Source: Morganella morganii_D (GTDB lineage: Bacteria > Pseudomonadota > Gammaproteobacteria > Enterobacterales > Enterobacteriaceae). Taken from it: a DNA stretch of 64,000 nucleotides. The notes under the pieces are model-generated. The model ran no database searches. It was not told where the DNA came from and worked only from the letters and a program-made list of their open reading frames with translations. Shown here piece by piece: positions 43,544 to 52,677 of the stretch. Location of the stretch: positions 992,001 through 1,056,000 of the forward strand of contig CP173058.1 in the NCBI GenBank assembly GCA_044772875.1. The letters are read 5' to 3'. Numbering within the stretch: position 1 is the first letter of the stretch; every line of letters begins with the position of its first letter. Position numbers and translations under genes: made by a program.

Positions 43544-43850
43544 AGAAATTTTTCAGCACCAAATGCTAAAGGATATTGTATAGTAATACAATGACTGTAA
43601 AAACAATGTCCTTCATCTTTCATTAATCAAAAATTATTTTCTCCGGAAATTGGTATTTCCGATGTCATAAACAGAGGCAACTGACGTTTTTTATATCGCT
43701 TTAATAACAGATACTGATTTAAAATGTTATTACTGCACTGGCCGGTAAACGTCTTCCCGCTATAATCAAAGCATTATCTAAAATACGTGCGCGGCATGTC
43801 TGAATCCCGGCTTTTCAGTCAGGAAAATACAGCCGGCTGAAGGAGGCATT
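43544..43850. promoter_or_regulatory. Divergent intergenic region upstream of the PEtN-transferase-like gene and DUF2007 gene
   Basis: A 307-bp AT-rich gap between divergent genes. It contains a small inverted repeat at 43576-43591 (TTGTAT-AGTA-ATACAA) 33-48 bp ahead of the leftward gene. No gene is visible. Promoters for both flanking genes are expected here, but none is clear by eye. Confidence 0.4.
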
Positions 43851-44264
43851 ATGTGGAACATACACCCGACACGCAGTCGTTATGCATTACTGGCTCAGTA
43901 TCTGTCGCCGCTGGATGCCCGGATTGAGGCCGGATTACTGCAATCCGAAGGGATTGAGGTGATGCTGCTGGATGAAAATATTGTCTGGAATAACCAGATG
44001 TACGCACAGGCTGTCGGTGGTGTGAAACTGTTGGTTAATCAGGACGAGTTAACCAGAGCTCAGGATATTCTGGCAGACTATCATCACGGAGATTTCGGGA
44101 TTGATGAGGAAGGCGAACCGGTTGCTGCGGACCCGGAACCTGTGACGGAAAACAGCCGGGAAGATTATGTCAATATGGGGTTTGTATTCCTTATCTTCCT
44201 GACACTCGGGCTGGCTATTCCGTTTAAGGCGCTGCACCGTCGGCTGAAAGAGAAAACAGAATAA
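43851..44264 (+). CDS. DUF2007 domain membrane-anchored protein
   Basis: A 137-residue protein with a strong ribosome binding site (AAGGAGG). The N-terminal part (LLAQYLSPLDARIEAGLLQS, EGIEVMLLDENI, VGGVKLLVNQDELTRAQDIL) matches DUF2007, a small PII-like fold of 'putative signal transducing' proteins. An acidic linker leads to one C-terminal transmembrane helix (MGFVFLIFLTLGLAIPFKAL) and a basic tail. It is a single gene; the actual function is unknown. Confidence 0.75.
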   Translation: MWNIHPTRSRYALLAQYLSPLDARIEAGLLQSEGIEVMLLDENIVWNNQMYAQAVGGVKLLVNQDELTRAQDILADYHHGDFGIDEEGEPVAADPEPVTENSREDYVNMGFVFLIFLTLGLAIPFKALHRRLKEKTE

Positions 44265-44303
44265 CATCCGGATGACGGGAATGCCCGCCATCCGGCAGAA
44301 ACG

Positions 44304-45638
44304 TCAGTGATCAACAAACACAAACTTCAGCACAAACAGCAGGGCGACCAGAATTACACAGGGATTCAGTTCTTTCAGGCGCCCGGTGCCCAGCTTCATC
44401 ACACAGTAAGAGATAAAACCGAGGGCAATACCGTCAGTGATTGAGAAACTGAACGGCATCATAATCGTCGTGATAAAAGCAGGTGCCGCGTCCGTCAGGT
44501 CATCCCAGTTTACCCGCGCCAGGCTGGACGTCATCAGCACCCCGACATAAATCAGTGCCCCGGCGACCGCATAGGCAGGCACCATACCGGCCAGCGGGGA
44601 GAGGAAAATCACCAGCAGGAACAGCAGACCGGTCACCACAGCGGTGAGTCCTGTCCGGCCGCCGACAGAGACCCCGGAGGTACTTTCAATATAAGCGGTG
44701 ACAGACGATGTACCGATAAAGCCACCGAGCACAGAGCTGACACTGTCCACATACAATGCTTTCTGCATATTCGGGAACTTGCCGTCTTTATCTGCCAGCC
44801 CGGCTTTATCGGTTACCCCGATAAGGGTACCGGATGAGTCGAACAGGTTAACCAGCATAAATGAGAAAATGATCCCCGACAGCCCGATATTAAAGGCCCC
44901 GGTCACATCCACTTTCCCCAGCACGCTGGTGACATCCGGTGGCATGGAAAAAATACCGTTATAAGTGACATCCCCCAGCAGCCAGCCAATCAGCGTGGTG
45001 ATTACAATAGAGATCAGCACTGCTGCGTGAATACGGCGCGATGCTAAAATAGTGATAATAAAAAAGCCCAGTGCGCCGAGCCAGACGGAATGGGATGTCA
45101 GATCCCCCATGGAGACCAGCGTGTCCGGGTTCGGCACGACCAGTCCGATATTTTTCAGCCCCATCATCGCGATAAAAAGCCCGATACCACTGGTGATCCC
45201 CACCCGCAGACCCAGCGGGATATTGGCGATCATCCAGTATCGGATACGGAAGACGGTCAGCAGCAGCATGCCGAGCGCGCCCCAGAAGATAGCCCCCATC
45301 CCGATCTGCCAGGAGTAACCCATGGCGGAAACCACGCCGAAAGCAAAAAAGGCGTTCAGCCCCATTGCCGGCGCCAGCGCGACCGGCAGATTTGCCAGAC
45401 AGCCCATCAGAATACAGCCGAATGCGGCAATCAGACAGGTGGTGACGAAGACAGCCTGTGTATCCATCCCGGCAGCGCCGAGGATTTGCGGGTTAACAAA
45501 AATGATATACACCATGGTAAGAAAGGTGGTTATACCGGCGATAACTTCGGTTCGTACAGTGGTACCGTGTGCCTGTAAACGGAATAACCGTCCCGGTACA
45601 CTTGTTTCCCGGATGCTTTCCGGTGTTTGGCTATCCAT
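44304..45638 (-). CDS. NCS2-family adenine/purine permease (AdeP/AdeQ type)
   Basis: Inner-membrane proton symporter for purine bases. It has 444 residues with 12 to 14 helices. The N-terminus TVRTEVIAGITTFLTMVYII and MGLNAFFAFGVVSAMGYSWQ define the AzgA-like branch to which E. coli AdeP and AdeQ belong. FDSSGTLIGVTDKAGL and SVTAYIESTSGVSVGGRTGL are the substrate-site motifs. It is divergent from adenine deaminase, as AdeQ (YicO) is next to adenine deaminase in E. coli, so adenine is the likely substrate. Confidence 0.9.
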   Translation of the reverse strand: MDSQTPESIRETSVPGRLFRLQAHGTTVRTEVIAGITTFLTMVYIIFVNPQILGAAGMDTQAVFVTTCLIAAFGCILMGCLANLPVALAPAMGLNAFFAFGVVSAMGYSWQIGMGAIFWGALGMLLLTVFRIRYWMIANIPLGLRVGITSGIGLFIAMMGLKNIGLVVPNPDTLVSMGDLTSHSVWLGALGFFIITILASRRIHAAVLISIVITTLIGWLLGDVTYNGIFSMPPDVTSVLGKVDVTGAFNIGLSGIIFSFMLVNLFDSSGTLIGVTDKAGLADKDGKFPNMQKALYVDSVSSVLGGFIGTSSVTAYIESTSGVSVGGRTGLTAVVTGLLFLLVIFLSPLAGMVPAYAVAGALIYVGVLMTSSLARVNWDDLTDAAPAFITTIMMPFSFSITDGIALGFISYCVMKLGTGRLKELNPCVILVALLFVLKFVFVDH

Positions 45639-45742
45639 TTTATGCTCCTGTCTCCCGGGGAAAAGATAACTGGTCTGATAAATGCATAATCAATGCCAGC
45701 ATCGTAATGACTTTCCGTGAGAAACCGTAATCATCCGTTTGT

Positions 45743-45769
45743 GCCGCAATAATTTGTAACAATTGCGGC
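45743..45769. promoter_or_regulatory. Inverted repeat between purine permease and adenine deaminase genes
   Basis: GCCGCAAT (45743-45750), 11 bases, ATTGCGGC (45762-45769): a perfect 8-bp inverted repeat with centre spacing of about two helical turns, located in the 221-bp divergent promoter gap. It could be an operator for a dimeric regulator. It does not match the PurR consensus. Confidence 0.45.
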
Positions 45770-45822
45770 GGTGATCACTTTTATTCCGGTACGTCTCACA
45801 GGACAGAGAGAACACCGTGAAT

Positions 45823-45839
45823 TCACATTATCAATGTGA
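45823..45839. promoter_or_regulatory. Small inverted repeat just ahead of ade
   Basis: TCACATT-ATC-AATGTGA, 21 bp before the ade start codon. It could form a leader hairpin close to the ribosome binding site (AGGGGA) or be an operator. Confidence 0.35.
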
Positions 45840-45859
45840 GAGAAAAACAGGGGACAGTG

Positions 45860-47626
45860 ATGAACAGTGAGAAAAATAAGCGCACCTGCACGCGCAGCCG
45901 TGAAGAAATGACAACACTCCTTGCCGTGGCCCGCAGTGAGGCACCTGCGGATTATCGTATTGATAATGTCCGGATACTGGATCTGATTAACGGCGGGGAA
46001 TTTCCCGGTCCGGTGGTGATAAGCGGGAATGCGATTGCCGGTGTCGGCCCGGTTTATCAGAATGCACCCGCGCATCAGGTGATCGACGGCAAAAATGCGG
46101 TGGTCGTCCCCGGATTCATTGATGCGCACCTGCATATTGAATCAAGCATGATGACACCGGTCACGTTTGAAAGTGCCACACTGCCGCTGGGTGTCACGAC
46201 AATTGTGTGTGATCCGCATGAAATAGTGAATGTGATGGGAGAAGAAGGAATTGAATGGTTTCTGCGCTGTGCGGAGACCGCGCAGCAGAATCAGTTTGTT
46301 CAGGTAAGTTCCTGTGTACCTGCTCTGCCGGGCTGCGATGTGAACGGCGCGGATTTTCCGCTGACGGAGATGCTCAAATACAAAGATCATTCCCATGTGG
46401 CGGGGCTGGCGGAGATGATGAATTTTCCGGCGGTGATTGCGGGAGAGCAGGAAACACTGGATAAACTGGATGCATTCCGTGATATGACACTGGATGGTCA
46501 CTGTCCGATGGTTACCGGAAAAGATCTCAACGGTTATATTGCCGGAGGGATAGAAAACTGCCATGAATCGCACCGCTATGAGGAAGGGCTGGAAAAACTG
46601 GCGCTGGGGATGGCGCTGATGATCCGCGAAGGTTCGGCGGCACGGAATCTGGATGCACTGGCACCGCTTATCACGGCCATGAGCAGCCCGCAGTGTATGC
46701 TATGCACCGATGACCGCAATCCGTGGGAAATCATTCACGAGGGGCACATGAATGCGCTGGTATATCGTCTGATCAATCAGCATCAGATTCCGGTACATGT
46801 GGCCTACCGGGTTGCCAGCTGGTCCGCCGCACGACATTTCGGACTGAAAAATCTGGGACTGGTGGCGCCGGGCAAACAGGCAGATTTGGTATTACTGCGG
46901 GATGAGAAAACCGTCGATATTCAAGCCGTTATGTGCGGCGGGCGCTGGGTGGATAAAGCAGCGCTGCTGCGTGAGCGGGAGGCTAAACAGGCGGCATCAC
47001 GTCCGCCAATGCAGAATACTGTCCTCCGTCAGGCAGTGACAGCTCAATCTCTGGCCTTTGTGCCGGCTCCCGGGCGTGAGTATCGCGCCATCAGTGTGAT
47101 CCCTAATGAACTGATCACCTGCGAGCAGCGGGTCAGTTGGGACGGGCGTCGCTATGACTGCGATAATATCTGCTCGCTTGCGGTGATTGAGCGCTATGGT
47201 CGCCAGACACCACCAGCCACTGCACTGTTACACAATTTCGGTCTGACACGCGGGGCACTGGCGTCAACTGTCAGCCATGACAGCCATAATATTGTGGTGG
47301 CCGGTATTGATCCGATGGATATGGCGCTGGCGGTGAATCAGCTGATTGCCGGCGGCGGCGGTATGTGTGTGGTGGCTGACGGGCGGGTTCTGAGCCATGC
47401 CACGCTGCCGATAGCCGGGCTGATGAGTGAAAAAACAGCGGAAGAAATTGCGGCCGAAATTGAATCACTGAAAGCGGCCTGCCGTGACTGCGGGGTGATG
47501 CCGGATGAGCCGTTTATTCAGATGGCATTTCTGTCTCTGCCGGTGATCCCGGCACTGAAACTCACCAGTCTCGGGTTATATGATGTGAATAAGTTTGTTT
47601 TTACACACAGTGAGTTAACCGCGTAA
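45860..47626 (+). CDS. ade: Adenine deaminase
   Basis: Converts adenine to hypoxanthine and ammonia using a binuclear metal site, salvaging purines. ATG 45860 has AGGGGA upstream and gives 588 residues, the same length as E. coli Ade. The metal-binding PGFIDAHLHIESSMMTPVTF, VCDPHEIVNVMGEEG, the LDGHCP histidine and CTDDRNPWEIIHEGHM are intact. The C-terminal region has ATVSHDSHNIVVAGI and MCVVADG. It is divergent from the purine permease, a coherent uptake and deamination pair. Confidence 0.96.
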   Translation: MNSEKNKRTCTRSREEMTTLLAVARSEAPADYRIDNVRILDLINGGEFPGPVVISGNAIAGVGPVYQNAPAHQVIDGKNAVVVPGFIDAHLHIESSMMTPVTFESATLPLGVTTIVCDPHEIVNVMGEEGIEWFLRCAETAQQNQFVQVSSCVPALPGCDVNGADFPLTEMLKYKDHSHVAGLAEMMNFPAVIAGEQETLDKLDAFRDMTLDGHCPMVTGKDLNGYIAGGIENCHESHRYEEGLEKLALGMALMIREGSAARNLDALAPLITAMSSPQCMLCTDDRNPWEIIHEGHMNALVYRLINQHQIPVHVAYRVASWSAARHFGLKNLGLVAPGKQADLVLLRDEKTVDIQAVMCGGRWVDKAALLREREAKQAASRPPMQNTVLRQAVTAQSLAFVPAPGREYRAISVIPNELITCEQRVSWDGRRYDCDNICSLAVIERYGRQTPPATALLHNFGLTRGALASTVSHDSHNIVVAGIDPMDMALAVNQLIAGGGGMCVVADGRVLSHATLPIAGLMSEKTAEEIAAEIESLKAACRDCGVMPDEPFIQMAFLSLPVIPALKLTSLGLYDVNKFVFTHSELTA

Positions 47627-47632
47627 ACGGAA

Positions 47633-47661
47633 AAGGACAGAGACGACCAGTCTCTGTCCTT
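47633..47661. terminator. Bidirectional terminator after ade
   Basis: AAGGACAGAGAC (47633-47644), loop GACCA, GTCTCTGTCCTT (47650-47661): a perfect 12-bp stem between convergent ade and the ABC ATPase gene. Confidence 0.85.
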
Positions 47662-47666
47662 ATAAG

Positions 47667-48389
47667 CTACAGCACGCGGCTGAGAAACGCGGCGGTGCGC
47701 GGGTTTTGCGGATGATTAAATATCTGCTCCGGTGTGCCGGACTCCTGAATGACTCCCTGATCGATAAAAAAGACGCGGTCTGCCACTTCACGGGCAAAAT
47801 TCATCTCATGTGTCACAATCACCATGGTCATACCTTCATGCGCCAGATTTTTCATCACATTCAGCACTTCGCCGACCAGCTCAGGGTCGAGGGCAGATGT
47901 GGGTTCATCAAACAGCAGCACGGTCGGATCCATTGCCAGGGCGCGGGCGATGGCTACGCGCTGCTGCTGTCCGCCGGATAGACTCTCCGGCCAGGCATCA
48001 ATTTTGTCAGGCAGGCCGACTTTTTCCAGCAACTGTTCTGCTTTCAGCAGGGCATCGGCTTTTTTCAGTCCGGACACCATCAGCGGCGCCATCGTGATGT
48101 TATCCAGCACGGTCATGTGCGGAAACAGATTAAAGCGCTGGAATACCATACCGACATGTTCGCGCATCTTGTTCAGGTCCGTTTTCGGATCACAGACATC
48201 GGTGCCGTTAACCACAATCTCACCGGAATCCGGCCGCTCCAGGGCATTCAGACAGCGCAGAAAGGTACTCTTTCCTGAACCGGACGGCCCTATCACACAG
48301 ACAACTTCCTGCGGGCGGATATCACAGCTGATGCCGCGCAGCACATGGGTATTGCCGAATTTTTTCTGTAAATTATTAACGTGAATCAC
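47667..48389 (-). CDS. Polar amino acid ABC transporter, ATP-binding protein
   Basis: ATPase of an amino acid importer, 240 residues, of the GlnQ/HisP group. The Walker A GPSGSGKSTFLRCLNALE, the Q-loop FQRFNLFPHMTV, the signature LSGGQQQRVAIARALA, Walker B LLFDEPTSALDPE and the H-loop VTHEMNFAREVAD are all intact. It overlaps the permease gene by 14 bp and is the third gene of a binding protein-permease-ATPase unit. A single permease gene implies a homodimeric membrane part. The exact substrate is unknown. Confidence 0.92.
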   Translation of the reverse strand: MIHVNNLQKKFGNTHVLRGISCDIRPQEVVCVIGPSGSGKSTFLRCLNALERPDSGEIVVNGTDVCDPKTDLNKMREHVGMVFQRFNLFPHMTVLDNITMAPLMVSGLKKADALLKAEQLLEKVGLPDKIDAWPESLSGGQQQRVAIARALAMDPTVLLFDEPTSALDPELVGEVLNVMKNLAHEGMTMVIVTHEMNFAREVADRVFFIDQGVIQESGTPEQIFNHPQNPRTAAFLSRVL

Positions 48390-49140
48390 TTCTGCTCAAC
48401 CTTCTTTCGGTGTATTGAACCAACTGCGCCAGCAGGAATGTCAGCATCCAGTAAATAACGGAGATGACCAGGTACGGTTCCCAGTAAGTCGCATACGCGC
48501 CGGAAACGGTTCGTGCCGCATAGGCCAGGTCGGCAAGGCCGATAGCGGAGGCCAGGGAGGAATCTTTGACAATGGCGATCGCATTATTACCCAGCGGCGG
48601 CAGAATACGGCGGAAAGCCTGCGGCAGGATCACCTTGCGCATGGTTTTTCCCCAGCTCATACCCAGTGCGCGGGCGGCTTCTGTCTGTCCGCGATCGACG
48701 GATTGGATCCCGGCACGAAAAATTTCTGAAACATAAGCCCCGGCATTGAGTGTGATAGCAACAATACAGGAAAGAAATGCGCCGTAGTCCGAACGCAGCA
48801 TTCTGGCGGTGTCGGAAGAGATAATGCCGCCGGTGACCATCAGACCGTCACGCGGGTTGATAAACAGTGGTACAAGGGCAAAGTGAACCACCATGATCTG
48901 CACAAACAGCGGTGTACCGCGGAATGCACTGACATAAAACCGTACCGGATACTGCACAAAAAACAGCAGCAGCCATTTGGCCGCGCCGCGCTCTGCGCGG
49001 GCTGTCCGGCCGAGGCCGAGAGTCAGTCCCCAGAGGGTCCCTAAGATGACGCAGATAATGGTACATTTTATCGTCATCAGTGCCCCTTCCATAAATAACG
49101 GGGCGTATTCTTCTATAATTTCCCAGCGGAAAGCTGACAT
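48376..49140 (-). CDS. Polar amino acid ABC transporter, permease protein
   Basis: Membrane subunit of the importer, 254 residues from ATG 49140, which has AGGA eight bases upstream; the earlier in-frame ATG at 49149 overlaps that site. The ABC permease EAA loop reads QTEAARALGMSWGKTMRKVI-LPQAFRRILPP, and FRGTPLFVQIMVVHFALVP is typical of the HisMQ/GlnP group. The loop segment around IISSDTARMLRSDYGAF is somewhat longer than in simple GlnP proteins. It is the second gene of the operon. Confidence 0.92.
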   Translation of the reverse strand: MSAFRWEIIEEYAPLFMEGALMTIKCTIICVILGTLWGLTLGLGRTARAERGAAKWLLLFFVQYPVRFYVSAFRGTPLFVQIMVVHFALVPLFINPRDGLMVTGGIISSDTARMLRSDYGAFLSCIVAITLNAGAYVSEIFRAGIQSVDRGQTEAARALGMSWGKTMRKVILPQAFRRILPPLGNNAIAIVKDSSLASAIGLADLAYAARTVSGAYATYWEPYLVISVIYWMLTFLLAQLVQYTERRLSRSDSR

Positions 49141-49165
49141 AACATCCATCCTGAAAAAACAGATC

Positions 49166-49188
49166 AAACCCGCCGCAGGAGCGGGTTT
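49166..49188 (-). terminator. Hairpin between binding protein and permease genes
   Basis: AAACCCGC (49166-49173) and GCGGGTTT (49181-49188) form an 8-bp stem without a strong T tract on the leftward strand. It probably stabilises the binding protein mRNA or attenuates the downstream genes, a common device in such operons. Confidence 0.55.
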
Positions 49189-49208
49189 TCAATCAGATAA
49201 ATAATGAA

Positions 49209-49976
49209 TTACTGCGCGGGCAGGGAAGGTACGTCGTTATCGAACCATTTCTGATAGATCTTGGCGTAAGTACCGTCAGCAATGATTTTTGCCAGACCAC
49301 GGTTAATTTTTTCCTGTAATTCTGTGTTGCCTTTGGCGACGGCAATCCCGAAATACTGCTTTTCAAAATGATTGTCGTAAATCAGTTTAAATTTCTTATC
49401 CGGATGGGTTTTAATATAGAACTTCACCACACCGACATCCCCGACCGCTGCATTCACGCCGTCTTCATATAATTCCTGTAACAGCAGCGGGGTGTTATCA
49501 AAGCGTTTAACAGCCGTGCTGGTTTTACCGAGTACATCAGAGACCACAATATCCCCGGTACTGGAGTTGACCACGCCGACATTATATTTGCTGAGATCTG
49601 CCAGTGAATTTATCGGTGAATTTTCATTCACAACGATGGCCTGTTCTGCCGGGAAATACGGGGCGGAAAAATCCACCATCTGTTTCCGTTTATCGGTGAT
49701 AGTAATACCGGAAATTAAAATATCGCGATCCCCGGCAGACAGTGTGGCAAAAATACCTTCCCACGGCGTGTTGATCAATTTGACATCAAAATCTTCGGCG
49801 GCAGCGACCGCTTTAATGATATCGATATCAAATCCTTCGAGTTGTTTTTCACTGTTTTCAAATTCAAACGGACGATATGTGCCGCCGGCGCCGACCACAT
49901 AGGTTTCTTTGGCCTGACTTACCCCGGTGAATGCTAATAGTGATAAACAGCCTGCAAAGACTAATTTCTTAAACAT
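49209..49976 (-). CDS. Polar amino acid ABC transporter, periplasmic binding protein
   Basis: Periplasmic solute-binding protein (family 3), 255 residues from ATG 49976, with GAGG upstream. The signal peptide is FKKLVFAGCLSLLAFTGVSQ-A, with mature KETYVVG. Family 3 features are YRPFEFENSEKQLEGFDIDI, WEGIFATLSAGDRDILISGI and TITDKRKQMVDFSAPYF. The likely ligand-binding Arg is in the DKRKQ segment. The preferred amino acid cannot be told. It is the first gene of the operon. Confidence 0.92.
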   Translation of the reverse strand: MFKKLVFAGCLSLLAFTGVSQAKETYVVGAGGTYRPFEFENSEKQLEGFDIDIIKAVAAAEDFDVKLINTPWEGIFATLSAGDRDILISGITITDKRKQMVDFSAPYFPAEQAIVVNENSPINSLADLSKYNVGVVNSSTGDIVVSDVLGKTSTAVKRFDNTPLLLQELYEDGVNAAVGDVGVVKFYIKTHPDKKFKLIYDNHFEKQYFGIAVAKGNTELQEKINRGLAKIIADGTYAKIYQKWFDNDVPSLPAQ

Positions 49977-50205
49977 GACAACCTCATTTTTATGCGTGAT
50001 TTTTAAATAAAAATACATAAATATTCATTTAATGGCAATAACTATTTAAAAATAAGCAAGGCAGCAGCAGATAATCAGTCTGAGGAACAAAGCGGGCAGA
50101 GTCTTATACGGAAAAGCGGGCAAAACAGAGCGGATGTGGCGGAACGTGCGGCAGAACGTAATAATTTATACAGATTAATAACGCTGCGATATCCGGCGAC
50201 AGAGA

Positions 50206-50790
50206 TTACGGGCGTGATGCCGCGCGGGTGAACCGCATCATTCCCCAGTAACTGTTGTGTGTTTTTTTTGTCAGTTGCCAGCCGGATTGTTCCAGTGCGC
50301 GGCACAGGGCGTGATTGATAATACGGTGCGCCATCGCCAGCACAGCACCGTGTTCCTGTGCATAACCGGACAGGATTTGTGCAGCGCACTGCGCCCGTTC
50401 ACGCACCTGTGTCACAGAGGGAACGGATTTTCCGCCACCAGCCAGCCATAACAGACGGAAAGCGGTAACCCACCACATCGGCGGCAGTTTCAGCGGCATC
50501 AGCAGTGCAGGGGAAAACAAAGGCAGATCTGCTTCGTGCAGCTCATTTACAATCGCACGCGGCGTGATCCCGAGCACTGCCAGTGACGCGGACGTGCGGA
50601 AAAGCGGGCTGGCTACCGGGAAATAACGGGATAATTCCTCTGCGGACAGGGAAAACGGCGGGGAGGATGGCGGAATAATTCCCCCCGCGTCATATTCCGT
50701 CAGCCAGGCACGGAGATCGCGCAGCGCCAGCGGCGTTTTTTTATCCGGCACCGGTTCACCGTGGCGGATCAGCAGGATTTCCTGAGCCAT
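50206..50790 (-). CDS. Histidine phosphatase family protein
   Basis: A 194-residue phosphatase-like protein with the RHG motif LLIRHGEP at residues 6-13 holding the phospho-accepting histidine, and a second histidine in LAMAHRIINHAL. The glutamate expected between them may be in NELHEADLP. Its start overlaps the last base of the CDP-diacylglycerol synthase gene, so the two are tightly coupled. A role in dephosphorylating a lipid precursor is suggested by context only. Confidence 0.82.
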   Translation of the reverse strand: MAQEILLIRHGEPVPDKKTPLALRDLRAWLTEYDAGGIIPPSSPPFSLSAEELSRYFPVASPLFRTSASLAVLGITPRAIVNELHEADLPLFSPALLMPLKLPPMWWVTAFRLLWLAGGGKSVPSVTQVRERAQCAAQILSGYAQEHGAVLAMAHRIINHALCRALEQSGWQLTKKTHNSYWGMMRFTRAASRP

Positions 50791-51716
50791 CAGGTATAAA
50801 AATATTTCAGTACATGGAAGAAGACCGGGGCCGCGAAGCAGAGAGAATCCAGTCTGTCCATCATGCCGCCGTGCCCCTCAATCATGGCACCGAAATCTTT
50901 GATCCCGCTGTCCCGCTTGATGGCTGACATGCACAATCCGCCCGCGAAACCGGCCAGGCAAATCATTAGTGAGAGCAGGAAGGCTGCCCACGGACTGAAC
51001 GGTGTGGCCCACCACAGCGCCATCCCGACACAACCGGCACTGAGGATCCCGCCGATAAAGCCCTCGACCGTTTTGTTCGGGCTGAGCTTCGGCACAATCG
51101 GGTGTTTGCCGAACAGTTTGCCGAACACATATTGCAGCACATCAGAAATCTGAACCACGATCATCAGAAACAGCAGCAGGTTAATGTTGTCCGTGAAATC
51201 CGGAATCGGCAATACCAGCAGTGCAGGAGCATAACTGAGGCAGTAAACCGCAATCATCACACTCCACTGAATTTTTGCCATGCGCTCCAGGAAGTGACGG
51301 GTGTCGCCGGAGAGCACCATGCGGGTCGGGATAAACAGGAATGCGTACACCGGGATAAAGACTGCCAGCAGGTTATACCACTGAATACCGACCAGTACAT
51401 ACTGCACCGGCAGGATGATAAAGAAGCACCAGAACAGCGCACCGTGGTCGGCGCGGTGTGTCGGCGTCAGTGTGATAAGCTCGCGCAGTGCCAGCAGAGA
51501 CATAAAGGCAAACAGCACAACTGAGCCGATTGGCCCGATACTGATCGCCACAGCGGCGATAATACACATCAGCCACCAGGCGCGGATGCGGGCATTGAGG
51601 TTGCTGATAACAGAGGTGTTTCCCTTAATCTGTTTCAGGATCAGACCGATAACGGTAGCCACGGCCAGGAACCCGAACAATCCGCTGAAGATCCAGAATA
51701 ATTCATTATCTTTCAT
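50790..51716 (-). CDS. Phosphatidate cytidylyltransferase (CDP-diacylglycerol synthase), accessory copy
   Basis: Integral membrane enzyme that makes CDP-diacylglycerol from phosphatidate and CTP. It has 308 residues and about eight helices. The PROSITE-type CDP-DAG synthase signature is complete near the C-terminus: S-A-I-K-R-D, KDFGAMIEGHGGMMDRLD. The SPNKTVEGFIGG segment is also typical. It resembles E. coli YnbB, a second synthase, rather than the housekeeping cdsA, which is normally in the bam/dxr/lpx cluster. It overlaps the acyltransferase gene by 11 bp and the phosphatase gene by one base. Confidence 0.9.
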   Translation of the reverse strand: MKDNELFWIFSGLFGFLAVATVIGLILKQIKGNTSVISNLNARIRAWWLMCIIAAVAISIGPIGSVVLFAFMSLLALRELITLTPTHRADHGALFWCFFIILPVQYVLVGIQWYNLLAVFIPVYAFLFIPTRMVLSGDTRHFLERMAKIQWSVMIAVYCLSYAPALLVLPIPDFTDNINLLLFLMIVVQISDVLQYVFGKLFGKHPIVPKLSPNKTVEGFIGGILSAGCVGMALWWATPFSPWAAFLLSLMICLAGFAGGLCMSAIKRDSGIKDFGAMIEGHGGMMDRLDSLCFAAPVFFHVLKYFYT

Positions 51717-52383
51717 GATGTATTGCCTCTAATGCCAGGCGGGTCCGTACTAAAAAGTCCGCTTTGCTTTCTTCCTCTCCGGCCGGTTCAACCGGAGCAC
51801 CGAATGTGGCAGTGCAGATAATCGGCACAACCAGCCGCGAGCCTTTCGGCAGTACACGGTTGAGATTTTCCAGATAGACCGGTACCAGTACCGCATCAGG
51901 ATTATTACGTGATAAATGCCAGAGTCCGGCTTTGAAATCCTGAATCTTTTCGCCGTCACCGCGCGTACCTTCGGGGAATAGGATCAGTGAATCCCCGCTA
52001 TTGAGGACATTCTGCATCACGTCCAGCGGATTCTCTGCCGGGGAGGTATCCTGCGGAATCTCATCTGTTGCCGGTTCGATTTTCTTACCACGGGCGATCA
52101 GAACCGCACCGAAGATCCGTTTGGCAATATAACGGCGGAACCGGGTTTTATCCCAGTAATCCTGAGCCGCCACCGGATGAACATGTTTGCGTGCCGTATT
52201 ATTCAGACAGGACCAGATCACCAGCCCGTCGAGATGACTGGAGTGGTTGGCATAATAAATACAGGGTTTGCCTTCCGGCAGCGGGGCATTCTGTTTTGCA
52301 CGGATCCCGGTCAGAAACCGGCATACCGATACCAGCAGTGCTGAAACAACTTTTTGATCCGGCGAAAACGTTTTACGGGTCAT
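51706..52383 (-). CDS. PlsC-like 1-acyl-sn-glycerol-3-phosphate acyltransferase
   Basis: Acyltransferase of 225 residues. The catalytic HX4D motif is in NHSSHLDGLVIW, and the substrate motif is LFPEGTRGDGEK, followed by VPVYLENLNRVLPKG. No strong transmembrane helix is obvious, so it is probably membrane-associated. It is the first gene of a three-gene leftward operon that together would turn lysophosphatidate to CDP-diacylglycerol, plus a phosphatase. It is distinct from the housekeeping plsC gene, which should be elsewhere. Confidence 0.87.
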   Translation of the reverse strand: MTRKTFSPDQKVVSALLVSVCRFLTGIRAKQNAPLPEGKPCIYYANHSSHLDGLVIWSCLNNTARKHVHPVAAQDYWDKTRFRRYIAKRIFGAVLIARGKKIEPATDEIPQDTSPAENPLDVMQNVLNSGDSLILFPEGTRGDGEKIQDFKAGLWHLSRNNPDAVLVPVYLENLNRVLPKGSRLVVPIICTATFGAPVEPAGEEESKADFLVRTRLALEAIHHER

Positions 52384-52677
52384 CCTTTATTATCCTTACG
52401 TAAATCAGCTGGCAGTATGCGGGTCTGCCGGGCTTTGATCGGACGTTGGTCCCTGATTTCTGATTCCATATCCTTTCCGTCATGCAAAAATTAATCTGTT
52501 GATAATATAAGGTTTCGTCACTTATTAATAATAGTGTTGCGGCAAAATCGTTAAATATTTCTTTATACCGCGGACAGTGCGGATAACGGCATATCTTAGC
52601 TGAAAAGCGACTAAGGAAAGCGGCCGCCCTTATGGCAGGATAACAGCATAACCAGGCAGACTATTATTGAGGTGATT

